A program made the translations under genes and the position numbers. A DNA stretch of 64,000 nucleotides from Nostoc linckia FACHB-104 (GTDB taxonomy: Bacteria; Cyanobacteriota; Cyanobacteriia; Cyanobacteriales; Nostocaceae), in contig NZ_JACJQJ010000020.1 of assembly GCF_014696615.1 (NCBI RefSeq), forward strand, positions 1 to 64,000. Direction: 5' to 3'. Below are positions 7,918-16,307 of this stretch, one piece after another (the first letter of the stretch is position 1; the number at the start of each line of letters is the position of its first letter). The notes under the pieces were generated by a model. It saw only the letters and a list, made by a program, of their open reading frames with translations, was not told where the DNA came from and ran no database searches.

Positions 7918-9492
7918 TTACTCATCTTCATCGGGAATTAAATCGTCTTCTGTGAGTTCTTGATGGGGAATAGCGGCGATAATTGCATCTATTACCTTGG
8001 AAACTGGTAAAATCTCGATATTAAGATCAGGGAATTTTGTTCCTTTAGGGACGATCGCTCTTTTAAATCCGAGTTTGGCTGCTTCTTTTAACCGTAGTTC
8101 CATCTGGGAAACCGATCGCACTTGCCCCCCTAAACCGACTTCACCAATTAAGACTGTACCTGGATCGACAATGCGATCGCGGAAACTCGCAACAATGGCG
8201 ATCGCAATTCCTAAATCTACGGCTGGTTCTTCCACGTTCAAACCCCCAGCAGAAGCGACGTAGGAATCTAGCTTCGACATGGGAATGCCTACGCGTTTTT
8301 CTAACACTGCTAAAATTTGCACTAGGCGGTTATAGTCTATCCCGGTGGCTGCACGTCGGGGAGAGGGGTAGCTAGTAGGGCTTACCAAAGCTTGCAATTC
8401 CACAACAATCGGGCGAGTACCTTCGCAAGCCACAACAATCGCCGTACCAGGTGCAGGATCGTCACGATTACCTAAAAATAGCTCTGAAGGGTTAGGAACT
8501 TCACGTAATCCGTGAGATACCATCTCAAAAATACCGATTTCGTGAGTTGCACCGAAGCGGTTTTTTACTGTCCGTAATAACCGATGGGAGGCAAAGCGAT
8601 CGCCTTCAAAATATAATACTGTATCTACTAAGTGTTCTAAAACTTTCGGCCCGGCGATCGCGCCTTCTTTGGTGACGTGTCCCACAATTAACATCGTCAC
8701 GTCTTCGTGCTTTGCCACTTTCATCAGTGCGGCTGTACATTCCCGTACTTGGGCTACTGAGCCAGGTGCAGATGTGAGTGCCGGAAAGAACACTGTTTGA
8801 ATACTATCAATTACTGCCACATTCGGTTTAAGAGAGTCTATTTCCCGGAGAATTTCTTCTAAATCTGTTTCTGGCAATATATATAAATCTGCACCTATAT
8901 TGTCAGGGTTTATACTTTTAGGGTCTATAGGAACAGGTATGACTTCACTTTTAGATTCTATGGGAACAGGTGTTACTTCCTCTACAACTGTATTTTCATC
9001 GCCTACAACATTGACGCTTTTAGATACTCCTAAACGCGAAGCTCTTAACTTTACCTGTTGACCTGATTCTTCCCCTGTGACATAAAGAATGCGGTATCTC
9101 TGCGCCAATTGATTAGAGACTTGAAGCAGCAAAGTTGATTTCCCAATTCCTGGGTCACCTCCAATCAGCACCATCGAACCAGGGACAACGCCACCACCCA
9201 ACACCCGATCTAATTCACCATAGCCAGATTCCCAACGAGCAATTTGGCGATCGCTAATTTGATCGAATGTAAGAGAAGAGCGTGGTTTTGCTGGTTTATT
9301 ATGAGATTTGCCATTAGTGGACGCTGATTGCCAACCACTGACTCCTCCTCGGCTGGGTATATCCACCGATGATTGGATAGAAATTTGTTCTTCTAAAGAA
9401 TTGTAAGTGCCGCAAGCGGGACACTTACCAAACCATTGAGAAGATTCTGCACCACAATCGTTACAAATGTAAAAGGTTTTGGACTTTGCCAT
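7918..9492 (-). CDS. radA: DNA repair protein RadA/Sms
   Basis: RadA, a hexameric DnaB-like branch-migration helicase of recombinational repair. The N-terminal zinc finger is CNDCG (10-14) plus CPACG (24-28). Walker A is GGDPGIGKST (111-120); the RadA-specific KNRFGATHEIGIFEM motif and a C-terminal Lon-like domain (YVASAGGLNVEEPAVDLG) follow. At 524 residues it is longer than the roughly 455 of typical bacterial RadA. Much of the excess is an insert at about 158-200 containing two similar peptides (VTPVPIESKS, VIPVPIDPKS). It is divergent from rpaB across 170 bp. Confidence 0.97.
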   Translation of the reverse strand: MAKSKTFYICNDCGAESSQWFGKCPACGTYNSLEEQISIQSSVDIPSRGGVSGWQSASTNGKSHNKPAKPRSSLTFDQISDRQIARWESGYGELDRVLGGGVVPGSMVLIGGDPGIGKSTLLLQVSNQLAQRYRILYVTGEESGQQVKLRASRLGVSKSVNVVGDENTVVEEVTPVPIESKSEVIPVPIDPKSINPDNIGADLYILPETDLEEILREIDSLKPNVAVIDSIQTVFFPALTSAPGSVAQVRECTAALMKVAKHEDVTMLIVGHVTKEGAIAGPKVLEHLVDTVLYFEGDRFASHRLLRTVKNRFGATHEIGIFEMVSHGLREVPNPSELFLGNRDDPAPGTAIVVACEGTRPIVVELQALVSPTSYPSPRRAATGIDYNRLVQILAVLEKRVGIPMSKLDSYVASAGGLNVEEPAVDLGIAIAIVASFRDRIVDPGTVLIGEVGLGGQVRSVSQMELRLKEAAKLGFKRAIVPKGTKFPDLNIEILPVSKVIDAIIAAIPHQELTEDDLIPDEDE

Positions 9493-9662
9493 TCTTAAAT
9501 CTTATTAAATAATCTTAATTTTTCCTTAATTCTTGGCGAAAAGAAAAGTTCAATAATAGTAGTAGTTACAGCTTTTTTTCATCTAATTCATGGAATGATA
9601 TCTTAATATTATGGTATTAAAAATTAATCATGAAAAATTTTAGTTAAGGAGCGTTGAGAAAC

Positions 9663-10391
9663 TTGGAAAGTCATAAAGAAAAAATCCTGGTGGTAGACGA
9701 CGAAGCCAGCATTCGCCGGATTTTGGAAACGCGCCTTTCCATGATTGGCTACGATGTAGTGACTGCTGGTGATGGAGAAGAAGCTTTGGAAACTTTTCGC
9801 AAAGCTGACCCCGATCTAGTAGTTTTGGATGTGATGATGCCAAAACTTGATGGCTACGGTGTTTGTCAAGAACTACGTAAGGAGTCAGATGTCCCTATTA
9901 TTATGCTAACAGCCTTAGGGGACGTAGCCGATCGCATCACCGGATTAGAGTTAGGCGCTGATGACTATGTAGTTAAGCCATTTTCCCCGAAGGAGCTAGA
10001 AGCCCGGATTCGCTCAGTACTCAGACGGGTAGACAAAACCAGTGCTTCGGGAATACCTAGTTCTGGAGTCATTCACGTTGCTAATATCAAAATTGATACG
10101 AATAAGCGACAAGTTTACAAAGGCGATGAGCGCATTCGCTTAACTGGTATGGAATTTAGCTTACTAGAGTTACTCGTTAGCCGCTCTGGAGAAGCTTTTT
10201 CCCGTTCGGAAATTTTGCAAGAAGTATGGGGTTACACGCCAGAACGCCATGTAGATACCCGCGTGGTGGATGTGCATATCTCTCGGTTGCGCGCCAAATT
10301 AGAAGACGATCCCAGCAACCCAGAATTGATTCTCACCGCCCGCGGCACTGGTTATTTATTCCAACGGATAATTGAACCTGGCGAGGAATAG
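9663..10391 (+). CDS. rpaB: Response regulator RpaB
   Basis: RpaB, the essential OmpR-family regulator of high-light and photosystem genes in cyanobacteria, phosphorylated by Hik33/NblS. The receiver domain shows VVDDE (10-14), the phospho-acceptor Asp56 in LVVLDVMMP, and K in YVVKPFSPKE. The winged-helix effector domain follows (RLTGMEFSLLELL ... RVVDVHISRLRAKL). I choose the TTG at 9663 (MESHKEK), because aaggag at 9646-9651 then sits 11 nt upstream. The in-frame TTG at 9654 would be only 2 nt from that ribosome site. Family alignment from memory also supports the MESxKEK start and Asp56 numbering. Confidence 0.95.
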   Translation: MESHKEKILVVDDEASIRRILETRLSMIGYDVVTAGDGEEALETFRKADPDLVVLDVMMPKLDGYGVCQELRKESDVPIIMLTALGDVADRITGLELGADDYVVKPFSPKELEARIRSVLRRVDKTSASGIPSSGVIHVANIKIDTNKRQVYKGDERIRLTGMEFSLLELLVSRSGEAFSRSEILQEVWGYTPERHVDTRVVDVHISRLRAKLEDDPSNPELILTARGTGYLFQRIIEPGEE

Positions 10392-10453
10392 GGTAGATCA
10401 GGGAGATAGGGGAGACTAATAACAAAGGACAAAAGACTAATGACTAATGGCTA

Positions 10454-11116
10454 ATGAATAAACCTGATCCCAATCTAGTTTTACGCCGTCTACCCATAGT
10501 AGTTGGCTGTTTAGGCGCTGTACTTTTACTCATTAACCGCTTGTTAACACCGGAACTAACAGAATCCCAAGCCCGTGGGGATGTGCTGGGCGTGATTCTG
10601 AGTGCGGTGTTAATTTTAACTGGATTAATTTGGCAGCAAGTACAACCGCGATCGCCTGATATTGTACAACTGATTGGGGAGGAAGGTTTTGTGTTGGCTG
10701 CGGATTTACCAGAAGCCGTGAAAACAGAACTAGCTTGGGCATCCCATCTATTATTAACTAACACCGTCACGCGATCGCTCTTAGTTTTTTACCAAGGTAA
10801 GGTTTTGTTACGTCGCGGTATTCTGTCTCCCAAATCTGAAGTTGTACCAGGCCCAATTTTAAAAAGGGTATTGGAAACCAAAAAACCAGTTTATTTAGTT
10901 GCATTAAAAGTCTATCCAGGCAAAATAGAATTTGATTATTTGCCCGAAAATACTCAAGGGGTAATTTGTCAACCTATTGGTAATCAAGGTGTATTAATTT
11001 TAGGAGCAAATGCACCTCGCAGTTACACCAAACAAGATGAAAATTGGATATCTGGAATTGCTGATAAATTAGCTGTAACTCTCAGTTCCTATTTGCAAGT
11101 TGAGTCAGAAAGTTAA
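10454..11116 (+). CDS. Cofactor assembly of complex C subunit B (CCB-type)
   Basis: A 220-residue protein resembling the cyanobacterial homologues of plant CCB2/CCB4, which help attach heme c-i to cytochrome b6 of the b6f complex. Two transmembrane helices lie at the N-terminus (about 12-28 and 44-60), followed by a soluble domain (TRSLLVFYQGKVLLRRGIL). The family link comes from recognition of the pattern, not from catalytic residues. It is 62 bp downstream of rpaB and only 6 bp before the DUF456 gene, so the latter two are likely cotranscribed. Confidence 0.75.
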   Translation: MNKPDPNLVLRRLPIVVGCLGAVLLLINRLLTPELTESQARGDVLGVILSAVLILTGLIWQQVQPRSPDIVQLIGEEGFVLAADLPEAVKTELAWASHLLLTNTVTRSLLVFYQGKVLLRRGILSPKSEVVPGPILKRVLETKKPVYLVALKVYPGKIEFDYLPENTQGVICQPIGNQGVLILGANAPRSYTKQDENWISGIADKLAVTLSSYLQVESES

Positions 11117-11122
11117 AACTGT

Positions 11123-11641
11123 ATGCAAATTATCTATTGGTTACTGATTGCAGTGATGGTGGTGGGTGTTATCGGCGCTGTAGTTCCTGCCATCCCTGGA
11201 ACCAGTTTAATATTAGTTGCAATTATTATCTGGGGAGTTGTTAGCAGTTCCTTTGTAGCGATTAAAATACCGCTAATTGTCACGGTTATCGTCTTGCTCC
11301 TGAGTATTGGCGTAGATTTTTTAGCAGGCTATATAGGCGCAAAACAAGCTGGCGCTAGTAAGTGGGGACAAATAGGCGCATTTGTTGGTTTGCTTTTGGG
11401 ATTCTTTGGATTATTACCAGCTTTACCCTTTGGCGGGCCGCTATTAGGCATTTTAATGGGGCCATTATTGGGCGCAATTATTGGTGAATATATTTACCAG
11501 CGTCAATTAGGAGTAGCAATCAAGGCTGGTATCGGTATTGTCGTTGGTACAGTCGTGGGAAATTTACTCCAAGGAATATTAGCGATCGCCGCAGTGGTAG
11601 TTTTTATAGTGAACACTTGGCCGCAAGTATTTGGTAGTTAA
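11123..11641 (+). CDS. DUF456 domain-containing membrane protein
   Basis: A 172-residue, very hydrophobic protein with the glycine-rich repeated helices characteristic of DUF456 (AGYIGAKQAGASKWGQIGAF, then FGGPLLGILMGPLLGAIIGE). Four to five membrane spans are likely. Function unknown. It begins 6 bp after the upstream assembly-factor gene and is followed by a hairpin with a U-rich tail, suggesting it ends that transcription unit. Confidence 0.85.
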   Translation: MQIIYWLLIAVMVVGVIGAVVPAIPGTSLILVAIIIWGVVSSSFVAIKIPLIVTVIVLLLSIGVDFLAGYIGAKQAGASKWGQIGAFVGLLLGFFGLLPALPFGGPLLGILMGPLLGAIIGEYIYQRQLGVAIKAGIGIVVGTVVGNLLQGILAIAAVVVFIVNTWPQVFGS

Positions 11642-11676
11642 GATTTCCCATAGATGAAGTGAATAAGACTTTCTGA

Positions 11677-11706
11677 GGGTAGGCATTCATTGTCTACCCT
11701 ATTTTA
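11677..11706 (+). terminator. Rho-independent-like terminator after DUF456 gene
   Basis: Stem gggtag (11677-11682) pairs with ctaccc (11694-11699), followed by tattttattt. It is 36 bp past the DUF456 stop. Confidence 0.65.
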
Positions 11707-12287
11707 TTTGTGGTGAAAATTCGATTAATAACATTGTGCATTTTCTAGAAATACCAGCGTTTGCCACCATAACAAATTCTTCATTTATAGTTTATAAGTT
11801 TTTTGTACTCAGCTTATATAAAAGACAAAAATAGTTCATCCGGAAAACACAATTCTTACTTAGTTATTTAAGTGCGTATCATCCACAGAATTTGTATAGA
11901 AATCTTTAAAAATGAAAACTAGCATTTTGTTAAACATACTGAAGGCAAACATTTGCTATTCCAGGAAAATTACGTAATTTTAGACACTCCCAAATGAGGT
12001 ATCTAGTAAATGCCACTATGTAATCAATAAAGTTTATATCAAGATAAATAGGTAGCTCTTGCGTATTAGTAAACAGCTATGTAATTCTGTAAGAGTGATA
12101 AATAAATCACTCGCTAACAGCAACCAGGGTCATGATTCTACCTCATTCTTTAAGACAATAATTCTAATCTAGATAAAGACAGGATGCATTAATGCTCTTT
12201 TCTTAACAGTTTCTTGCATTCATAACTAGTTTTGGAATTACATCTAATTAATAAATTAATTCCTTTTTACAGGAGCCGTAAATCACA
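11707..12287. other. Gene-free AT-rich region upstream of PEP-CTERM gene
   Basis: About 580 bp of AT-rich sequence with no credible gene, RNA gene or strong repeat. Its 3' end carries a clear ribosome site (caggagccg, about 12 nt before the ATG at 12288). The region probably holds the promoter and a long leader of the PEP-CTERM gene. Confidence 0.5.
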
Positions 12288-12995
12288 ATGTTTGCTATTA
12301 AATCTAAAGTAATAAATGCAACTTTAGCTGCTACTGCTGCAATTCCCTTAGCTATTTCTGGCTCAATTGGTTCTGCTCAAGCGGCTGCATTATATGGAGA
12401 GTTTCAGTTTCAAGGTGGTATAACTGTTAATCCATTTGCTACTAGCCAAGTATCATTAACAAAAGATGCTTTAACCTTCAATCCTCAGCCTATCACCCCA
12501 ATTGGTCTAGCTGCTAATACAGGTACTTTTACCACTTTCAATACAGGCAATATAGGTAACATTATTTCATTTACATCAGATATTGCTGATAATCCATTTA
12601 TTGACTTCGGAAATCTTGCCATTCCTGGTGTAATTCAGTCTACAGATGACACTAATTCCATAACAGATGGGAAAAATACCTTTTCATTGACATCTGCTGA
12701 TTATTCCATAGCACAAAGTGGTGCCAACGTTGCAATAGATGTTCAACTTTGGGGTTTATTTACCAGTGCGACTGGAGAGATATCTAAGGGAGCCGGAAAT
12801 TTAACTTTCCAAGTAAATAATCAGACTGTTACTCAGGTAAATTCAATTCTTAATAGTGGTGCTTCACTAAATAACTTGAGTTTTTCTGGTGGTGCTTTCG
12901 CTACTGTTCCTGAACCAGCTACATTAATTGGCTTAGGTGCTGTAGGTGCAGTCATGGCTATGTCTCGTCGTCGCAAAACTCAAGCTAGTTCTTGA
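12288..12995 (+). CDS. PEP-CTERM sorting domain-containing exported protein
   Basis: A 235-residue secreted protein. An N-terminal signal peptide (about 1-33, ending SAQAA) is followed by a Ser/Thr/Asn-rich beta-type domain with no recognised fold. The C-terminal PEP-CTERM signal (VPEPATLIGLG, hydrophobic helix, then SRRRK) would be recognised by an exosortase or archaeosortase-like system for surface sorting. The mature domain resembles other cyanobacterial PEP-CTERM proteins in composition only. A strong hairpin terminator follows, and the gene stands alone. Confidence 0.9.
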   Translation: MFAIKSKVINATLAATAAIPLAISGSIGSAQAAALYGEFQFQGGITVNPFATSQVSLTKDALTFNPQPITPIGLAANTGTFTTFNTGNIGNIISFTSDIADNPFIDFGNLAIPGVIQSTDDTNSITDGKNTFSLTSADYSIAQSGANVAIDVQLWGLFTSATGEISKGAGNLTFQVNNQTVTQVNSILNSGASLNNLSFSGGAFATVPEPATLIGLGAVGAVMAMSRRRKTQASS

Positions 12996-13108
12996 GCATT
13001 ACCCACAAGATAAAAATTAAATTACAGACAGAAAAGGAGTATCATTATTAATAGAAATATGTAAAAATATTTTCAATTTTGGGTTTCATTAAGTGTTATA
13101 GCTTTGTG

Positions 13109-13147
13109 TTCGTAGTAATCACTGAAGAAGTTACTACGAATTTTCTT
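13109..13147 (+). terminator. Hairpin terminator after PEP-CTERM gene
   Basis: A perfect 10-bp stem, ttcgtagtaa (13109-13118) with ttactacgaa (13131-13140), is followed by ttttctttt. Location and T-run fit intrinsic termination of the gene ending at 12995. Confidence 0.8.
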
Positions 13148-13256
13148 TTGTAGGGCTTTTCTAGGAATGGATATAAATTTATATATGGAATAAGGGCACA
13201 AAATTTTTGTACCCTTAAAGATTGTTATTTCAAGATTCAGACAAGTTTATTCAACA

Positions 13257-13919
13257 TTAAACTGACTGCAAAGATTTTTTGGCTTCATTGGCGATCGCTT
13301 CTACTTCGTCGTTAGCCAGAGTCTCTAATACAGCTTTAGCATCTGCGCCACCCAAGCGACTCATAGCTTGCGCTACTCTATAGCGGACTTGCCAATCGGG
13401 ATTTTGTGCATAAGGTGCTAAGAGTGGAATTGCACCTGTATTTCCCAACTCGCCAAAGGAACTAATAGCAGCAGTTTGAATTAACTCATTGTCAGAAGTG
13501 AGTGCTTGCTGAAGGAGTTCAAAGCCTCGTGGATCGCCTAACTCTCCTAATGTAGCGATGATACTAAATTTGACTAGCCATTCAGGACTAGCATTGTAAA
13601 GCTGCTGCAAATCATCAAAAGCTGATGTGAGTTTCAGCGCACCCAAACAATCTGCAGCTGCTGCTTGCACATCAGGTTCAGGATCTTTCAGTAGTTCACG
13701 CAATATACTCAATGATAATTCTGAATCTTGTGTGCCGAATGTATCCAGTTGACTCACTGCTGAGTAACGGACACGAGCATTGCTGTCACTAACTGCAGTT
13801 TGAATTAATTCAAAAGCGATCGCAGGTTCTAAATCGCGGATTTGATTCACACCTCGCAAGCGATCACCCAAATTTTCGGAACCGAGCAATTGCTGCACCG
13901 ACTCAGGAGTAATACTCAT
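13257..13919 (-). CDS. HEAT repeat protein, NblB-like (phycobilisome degradation)
   Basis: A 220-residue protein made of HEAT/PBS-lyase type repeats, about 30 residues each (for example DSNARVRYSAVSQLD, DPEPDVQAAAADCLGAL, NPDWQVRYRVAQAMSRLG). It resembles NblB, the bilin-lyase-like factor needed for phycobilisome breakdown under starvation, in length and repeat layout. Other HEAT proteins such as CpcE-type lyases are larger or paired with a partner gene. No phycobilisome gene lies nearby, so the assignment rests on sequence pattern alone. It is soluble, with no signal peptide. Confidence 0.75.
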   Translation of the reverse strand: MSITPESVQQLLGSENLGDRLRGVNQIRDLEPAIAFELIQTAVSDSNARVRYSAVSQLDTFGTQDSELSLSILRELLKDPEPDVQAAAADCLGALKLTSAFDDLQQLYNASPEWLVKFSIIATLGELGDPRGFELLQQALTSDNELIQTAAISSFGELGNTGAIPLLAPYAQNPDWQVRYRVAQAMSRLGGADAKAVLETLANDEVEAIANEAKKSLQSV

Positions 13920-13956
13920 TTATTTATCCTAAATTTTCAAAAAGGGTCAAGAGTCA

Positions 13957-13984
13957 AAGAGAGGCGATTAATCGCGTCTGTACT
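13957..13984. repeat. Dispersed palindrome, GAGACGCGATTAATCGCGTCTGTAC type
   Basis: The core gaggcgattaatcgcgtct forms an inverted repeat. Close copies occur at 22491-22518 and 29562-29587, each followed or preceded by gagtcaaa-type sequence. This is a second family of short palindromes in the window. Confidence 0.75.
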
Positions 13985-14047
13985 CAAAAGTCAAATGACT
14001 AATAACTTTTGACTTTTGACATTGGACTGTTGACATTTAACTATTAA

Positions 14048-14536
14048 CTAATCTTGCTCGGCAGCCATAGCGCGGATAATATCACCTCGGGTGAGGATAC
14101 CAATTACTTGACCTGCGCTGTCTAACACTGGCAATCTATGTACACTGCGATCGTGCATAATTCTGGCTGCTTCTTGTAAAGTTTTATCAGGGCTAATAGT
14201 GATGGGATTATTGCTCATCACTTCCCCAACAGTTTGTCCCAGAGCTTTATGCAAGTCACGCTCATAATTAGCGGGATTTTGTAAATAGATGACACTATCG
14301 AGAAACATGATGTAAGCCGGAGGAGTCACACCTGTTTCTTGCCACATCAAATCAGTTTCTGAGATAATGCCCACCAATTTACCAACATCATCCACTACAG
14401 GTAGTCCGCTGATGCGTCTTTCTGCAAGAATTTGTATGGCTTCCTTCAGCGGAGTTTCAGATCGGACAACCACCGGTTCACGGCTCATCACGTCGGCAAC
14501 GGTTTTAGGCATTTGTCTGCTAACACCTTTTATCAA
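14048..14536 (-). CDS. CBS domain-containing protein
   Basis: A 162-residue protein built of two CBS domains (about 10-65 and 95-158), a Bateman module that binds adenosine nucleotides. Typical features are VADVMSREPVVV, ISGLPVVDDVGKLVGIISETDL and VHRLPVLDSAGQVIGILTRGDIIRA. No catalytic domain is attached, so it probably acts as a free sensor or regulator. ATG codons at 14536 and at residue 9 (MPKTVADVM) are both possible starts; the second fits the domain boundary well. The partner is unknown. Confidence 0.9.
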   Translation of the reverse strand: MIKGVSRQMPKTVADVMSREPVVVRSETPLKEAIQILAERRISGLPVVDDVGKLVGIISETDLMWQETGVTPPAYIMFLDSVIYLQNPANYERDLHKALGQTVGEVMSNNPITISPDKTLQEAARIMHDRSVHRLPVLDSAGQVIGILTRGDIIRAMAAEQD

Positions 14537-14610
14537 AGTCTCTGGGTTTATTTTAAAAAATTGCGGGTCGTAACCTGATGCAGTTCATACATCGTTACTT
14601 GTAATATGAA

Positions 14611-14685
14611 TGGGAATGGGGCATTGGGCATTGGGCATTGGGCATTGGGCATAGGTAATTGGTAATTGGTAATTGGTAATTGGTG
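14611..14685. repeat. STRR cluster (GGGCATT, GGTAATT heptamers)
   Basis: Successive heptamer runs gggcatt (x4-5) and ggtaatt (x4) occupy the gap between the CBS and MutT-like genes, continuing into C-rich units (ccccagt, ccccaat) from 14697 that run into the 3' end of the next gene. Confidence 0.85.
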
Positions 14686-14754
14686 TTTTTTATTTTCCCC
14701 CCTGCTCCCTGCCCCCTGCCCCCCTGCTTTTTCCCAGTCCCCAGTCCCCAGTCC

Positions 14755-15180
14755 CTAATCCCCAATCCCTACTCCCTGCTTTAGCGCGGCGATAATTTGC
14801 ACATTTGCCTTGGGAAAAGCAAACTGTTCTAAATCTGCTAAATTTACCCAGCGGATTTCATCGCATTCTATGGCTTGCGGCACACCTACTAGATGGCGAC
14901 AGTGATGCACAGTTAGAGTAACGCGCAACTCTGTATAAGTGTGGTCAATAGTAATGAGATGTTCTCCTACTGCAATTTCTATTCCCAGTTCTTCGTAAAT
15001 TTCGCGTTGAATGCACTCTTCAACTGTTTCGCCAGGCTCAATTTTGCCGCCAGGAAATTCCCACAAACCACCCATCGCTCCCCCCGCACGGCGACGATCA
15101 ATTAATATTTGGTCTTGGTCATTCCAAATTACAGCGACACCAATAATTTTATGAGGAAGGAGAGAAATCGTTTCACTCAT
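14755..15180 (-). CDS. MutT-like Nudix hydrolase (8-oxo-dGTP diphosphatase type)
   Basis: A 141-residue Nudix protein. The Nudix box GGKIEPGETVEECIQREIYEELGI matches G-x5-E-x7-R-E-U-x-E-E-x-G-U, with the metal-binding glutamates in REIYEE. Upstream GGLWEFPGGK is typical of MutT enzymes that remove oxidised dGTP from the nucleotide pool. Length is normal. The last residues (GVGIGD) are read from heptamer repeat sequence (ggggatt type), so the original stop has apparently been replaced by an STRR-derived tail. Confidence 0.85.
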   Translation of the reverse strand: MSETISLLPHKIIGVAVIWNDQDQILIDRRRAGGAMGGLWEFPGGKIEPGETVEECIQREIYEELGIEIAVGEHLITIDHTYTELRVTLTVHHCRHLVGVPQAIECDEIRWVNLADLEQFAFPKANVQIIAALKQGVGIGD

Positions 15181-15244
15181 GGTTGATGGGTACAGAATAA
15201 ACTAGCAAAAAAAGGCCGAATTTAAAATTAATCAGCAAACATAG

Positions 15245-15277
15245 AACTCGGCAAGCTTTTTTAATGTTTGCCGAGTT
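15245..15277. terminator. Strong hairpin AACTCGGCAA...TTGCCGAGTT
   Basis: A perfect 10-bp stem (15245-15254 with 15268-15277) has a 13-nt loop containing a T-run and is followed by ttatatt on the plus strand. It lies between two minus-strand genes. It could terminate the DUF760 transcript, although the T-run is better on the plus strand. Confidence 0.45.
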
Positions 15278-15363
15278 TATATTGTATTACGCATTCACAA
15301 CGTTTTGAATTTATTTGCCTAGATTTGATTACCTATTCTTGCTGTCTAAATTTTCCATTTTAT

Positions 15364-15427
15364 GTATGCTACCCCTAATCATAGCTATTATTTAAATCTA
15401 TGAATAAGGGGTAAATTATCAGCATAC
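15364..15427. repeat. Imperfect long inverted repeat
   Basis: Outer arms gtatgct (15364-15370) and agcatac (15421-15427), middle arms acccct (15371-15376) and aggggt (15407-15412), and an inner atcatag/ctatgaat pair form a long hairpin with an 8-nt bulge. It lies 75 bp past the DUF760 stop on the minus strand, in its probable 3' UTR. Confidence 0.45.
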
Positions 15428-15502
15428 TATCTAGATTTCGCAGAGTAATGTTTTTTGCTGATGTCGGCTTGTATGAGTTTATAGATAAACCCAACAACAT
15501 TG

Positions 15503-15847
15503 TTATTCAATTTCATAATTGTTGGTTTCAGTACCTTGGAGAACCATTTCAAAGTTCATTCTTTGTTCAGCGTTACGTAAGAAGTAACCACTAATCATTG
15601 CTGAGGCAAGAAGCCGTCCTAAACTTTCGCGGCTAGTAGTAATGCTCACGCCAAAGTGTTCTGAAGGTAGGTTACCCAAAAGACCAATAATATTGCGTTC
15701 CATTACTTGCAGAACTTCCGGAGAAGTGGGTTTGGATAACTGAGAAACTGTCTCTGGACTCAAGGATTTAACATATTGCCAGAGTACATCGGTAGTTTCT
15801 GATTCACTGTCAAAAAATTCTGAAACTCGATTGGATGGGTTACTCAC
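15503..15847 (-). CDS. DUF760 domain-containing protein
   Basis: A 114-residue soluble protein of the DUF760 family, found in cyanobacteria and plastids; in plants, members have been linked to chloroplast protein turnover, but the bacterial role is unknown. The recognisable segment is LWQYVKSLSPETVSQLSKP, followed by ERNIIGLLGNLPSEHF and LGRLLASAMISGYFLRNAEQR. A gatgcaacgtgag-type leader with ggagat lies just upstream of the ATG on the minus strand. It appears monocistronic, with hairpins downstream. Confidence 0.85.
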   Translation of the reverse strand: MSNPSNRVSEFFDSESETTDVLWQYVKSLSPETVSQLSKPTSPEVLQVMERNIIGLLGNLPSEHFGVSITTSRESLGRLLASAMISGYFLRNAEQRMNFEMVLQGTETNNYEIE

Positions 15848-16307
15848 GTTGCATCTCCTTGATTAATACTACTAGCTATGGTTTTTATAAAGTTTAAAAA
15901 TAAGTGCTTATCTCGTATTGACCCCAGCTAGTACTTTGCTGTTCCTGTCAATTAATGTAACAAGTTCAATTTGATTAGTGAGTGGGTGTAACCGTACCAA
16001 ACCCGGCGTGTTTTCTCACCTAAAGGAGTAGCAATAAATAAATTCTCCTATTGCTATGTAAGCAGAGGAAGCAGAGGGAGCAGAGGAGGAAACCTATGAA
16101 TTATGGTCTTCGCGCTCAAAATTAGGTAATTTAATCTCTGGGATTTGCCAATATTGGTAATTCCATGTGCAAAATTAGCGGCTAGCGCCACCTTGATTTC
16201 CAACCAATTGTCTTTCGTCCTTTGTAAATAGTTCATAACAAAGCACAAAGCCTGAGCGCCTGTTTGAGGTGCTCAGAACTTTGTCAGAAAGGACAAAAGA
16301 CAAATGA
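15848..16307. other. Gene-free gap between sigma factor and DUF760 gene
   Basis: A 460-bp stretch with an STRR-like run (agcagagg units, about 16060-16090) and no convincing gene. Overlapping minus-strand frames here are read through repeat and untranslated sequence and have no family resemblance. Confidence 0.5.

Noticed and set aside
8100-9480. Possible second gene within radA due to its large insert
   Set aside because: The frame is continuous and both flanks are typical RadA.
14600-14780. CRISPR-like array of short repeats
   Set aside because: The repeats are heptamers directly in tandem with no spacers, so STRR, not CRISPR.
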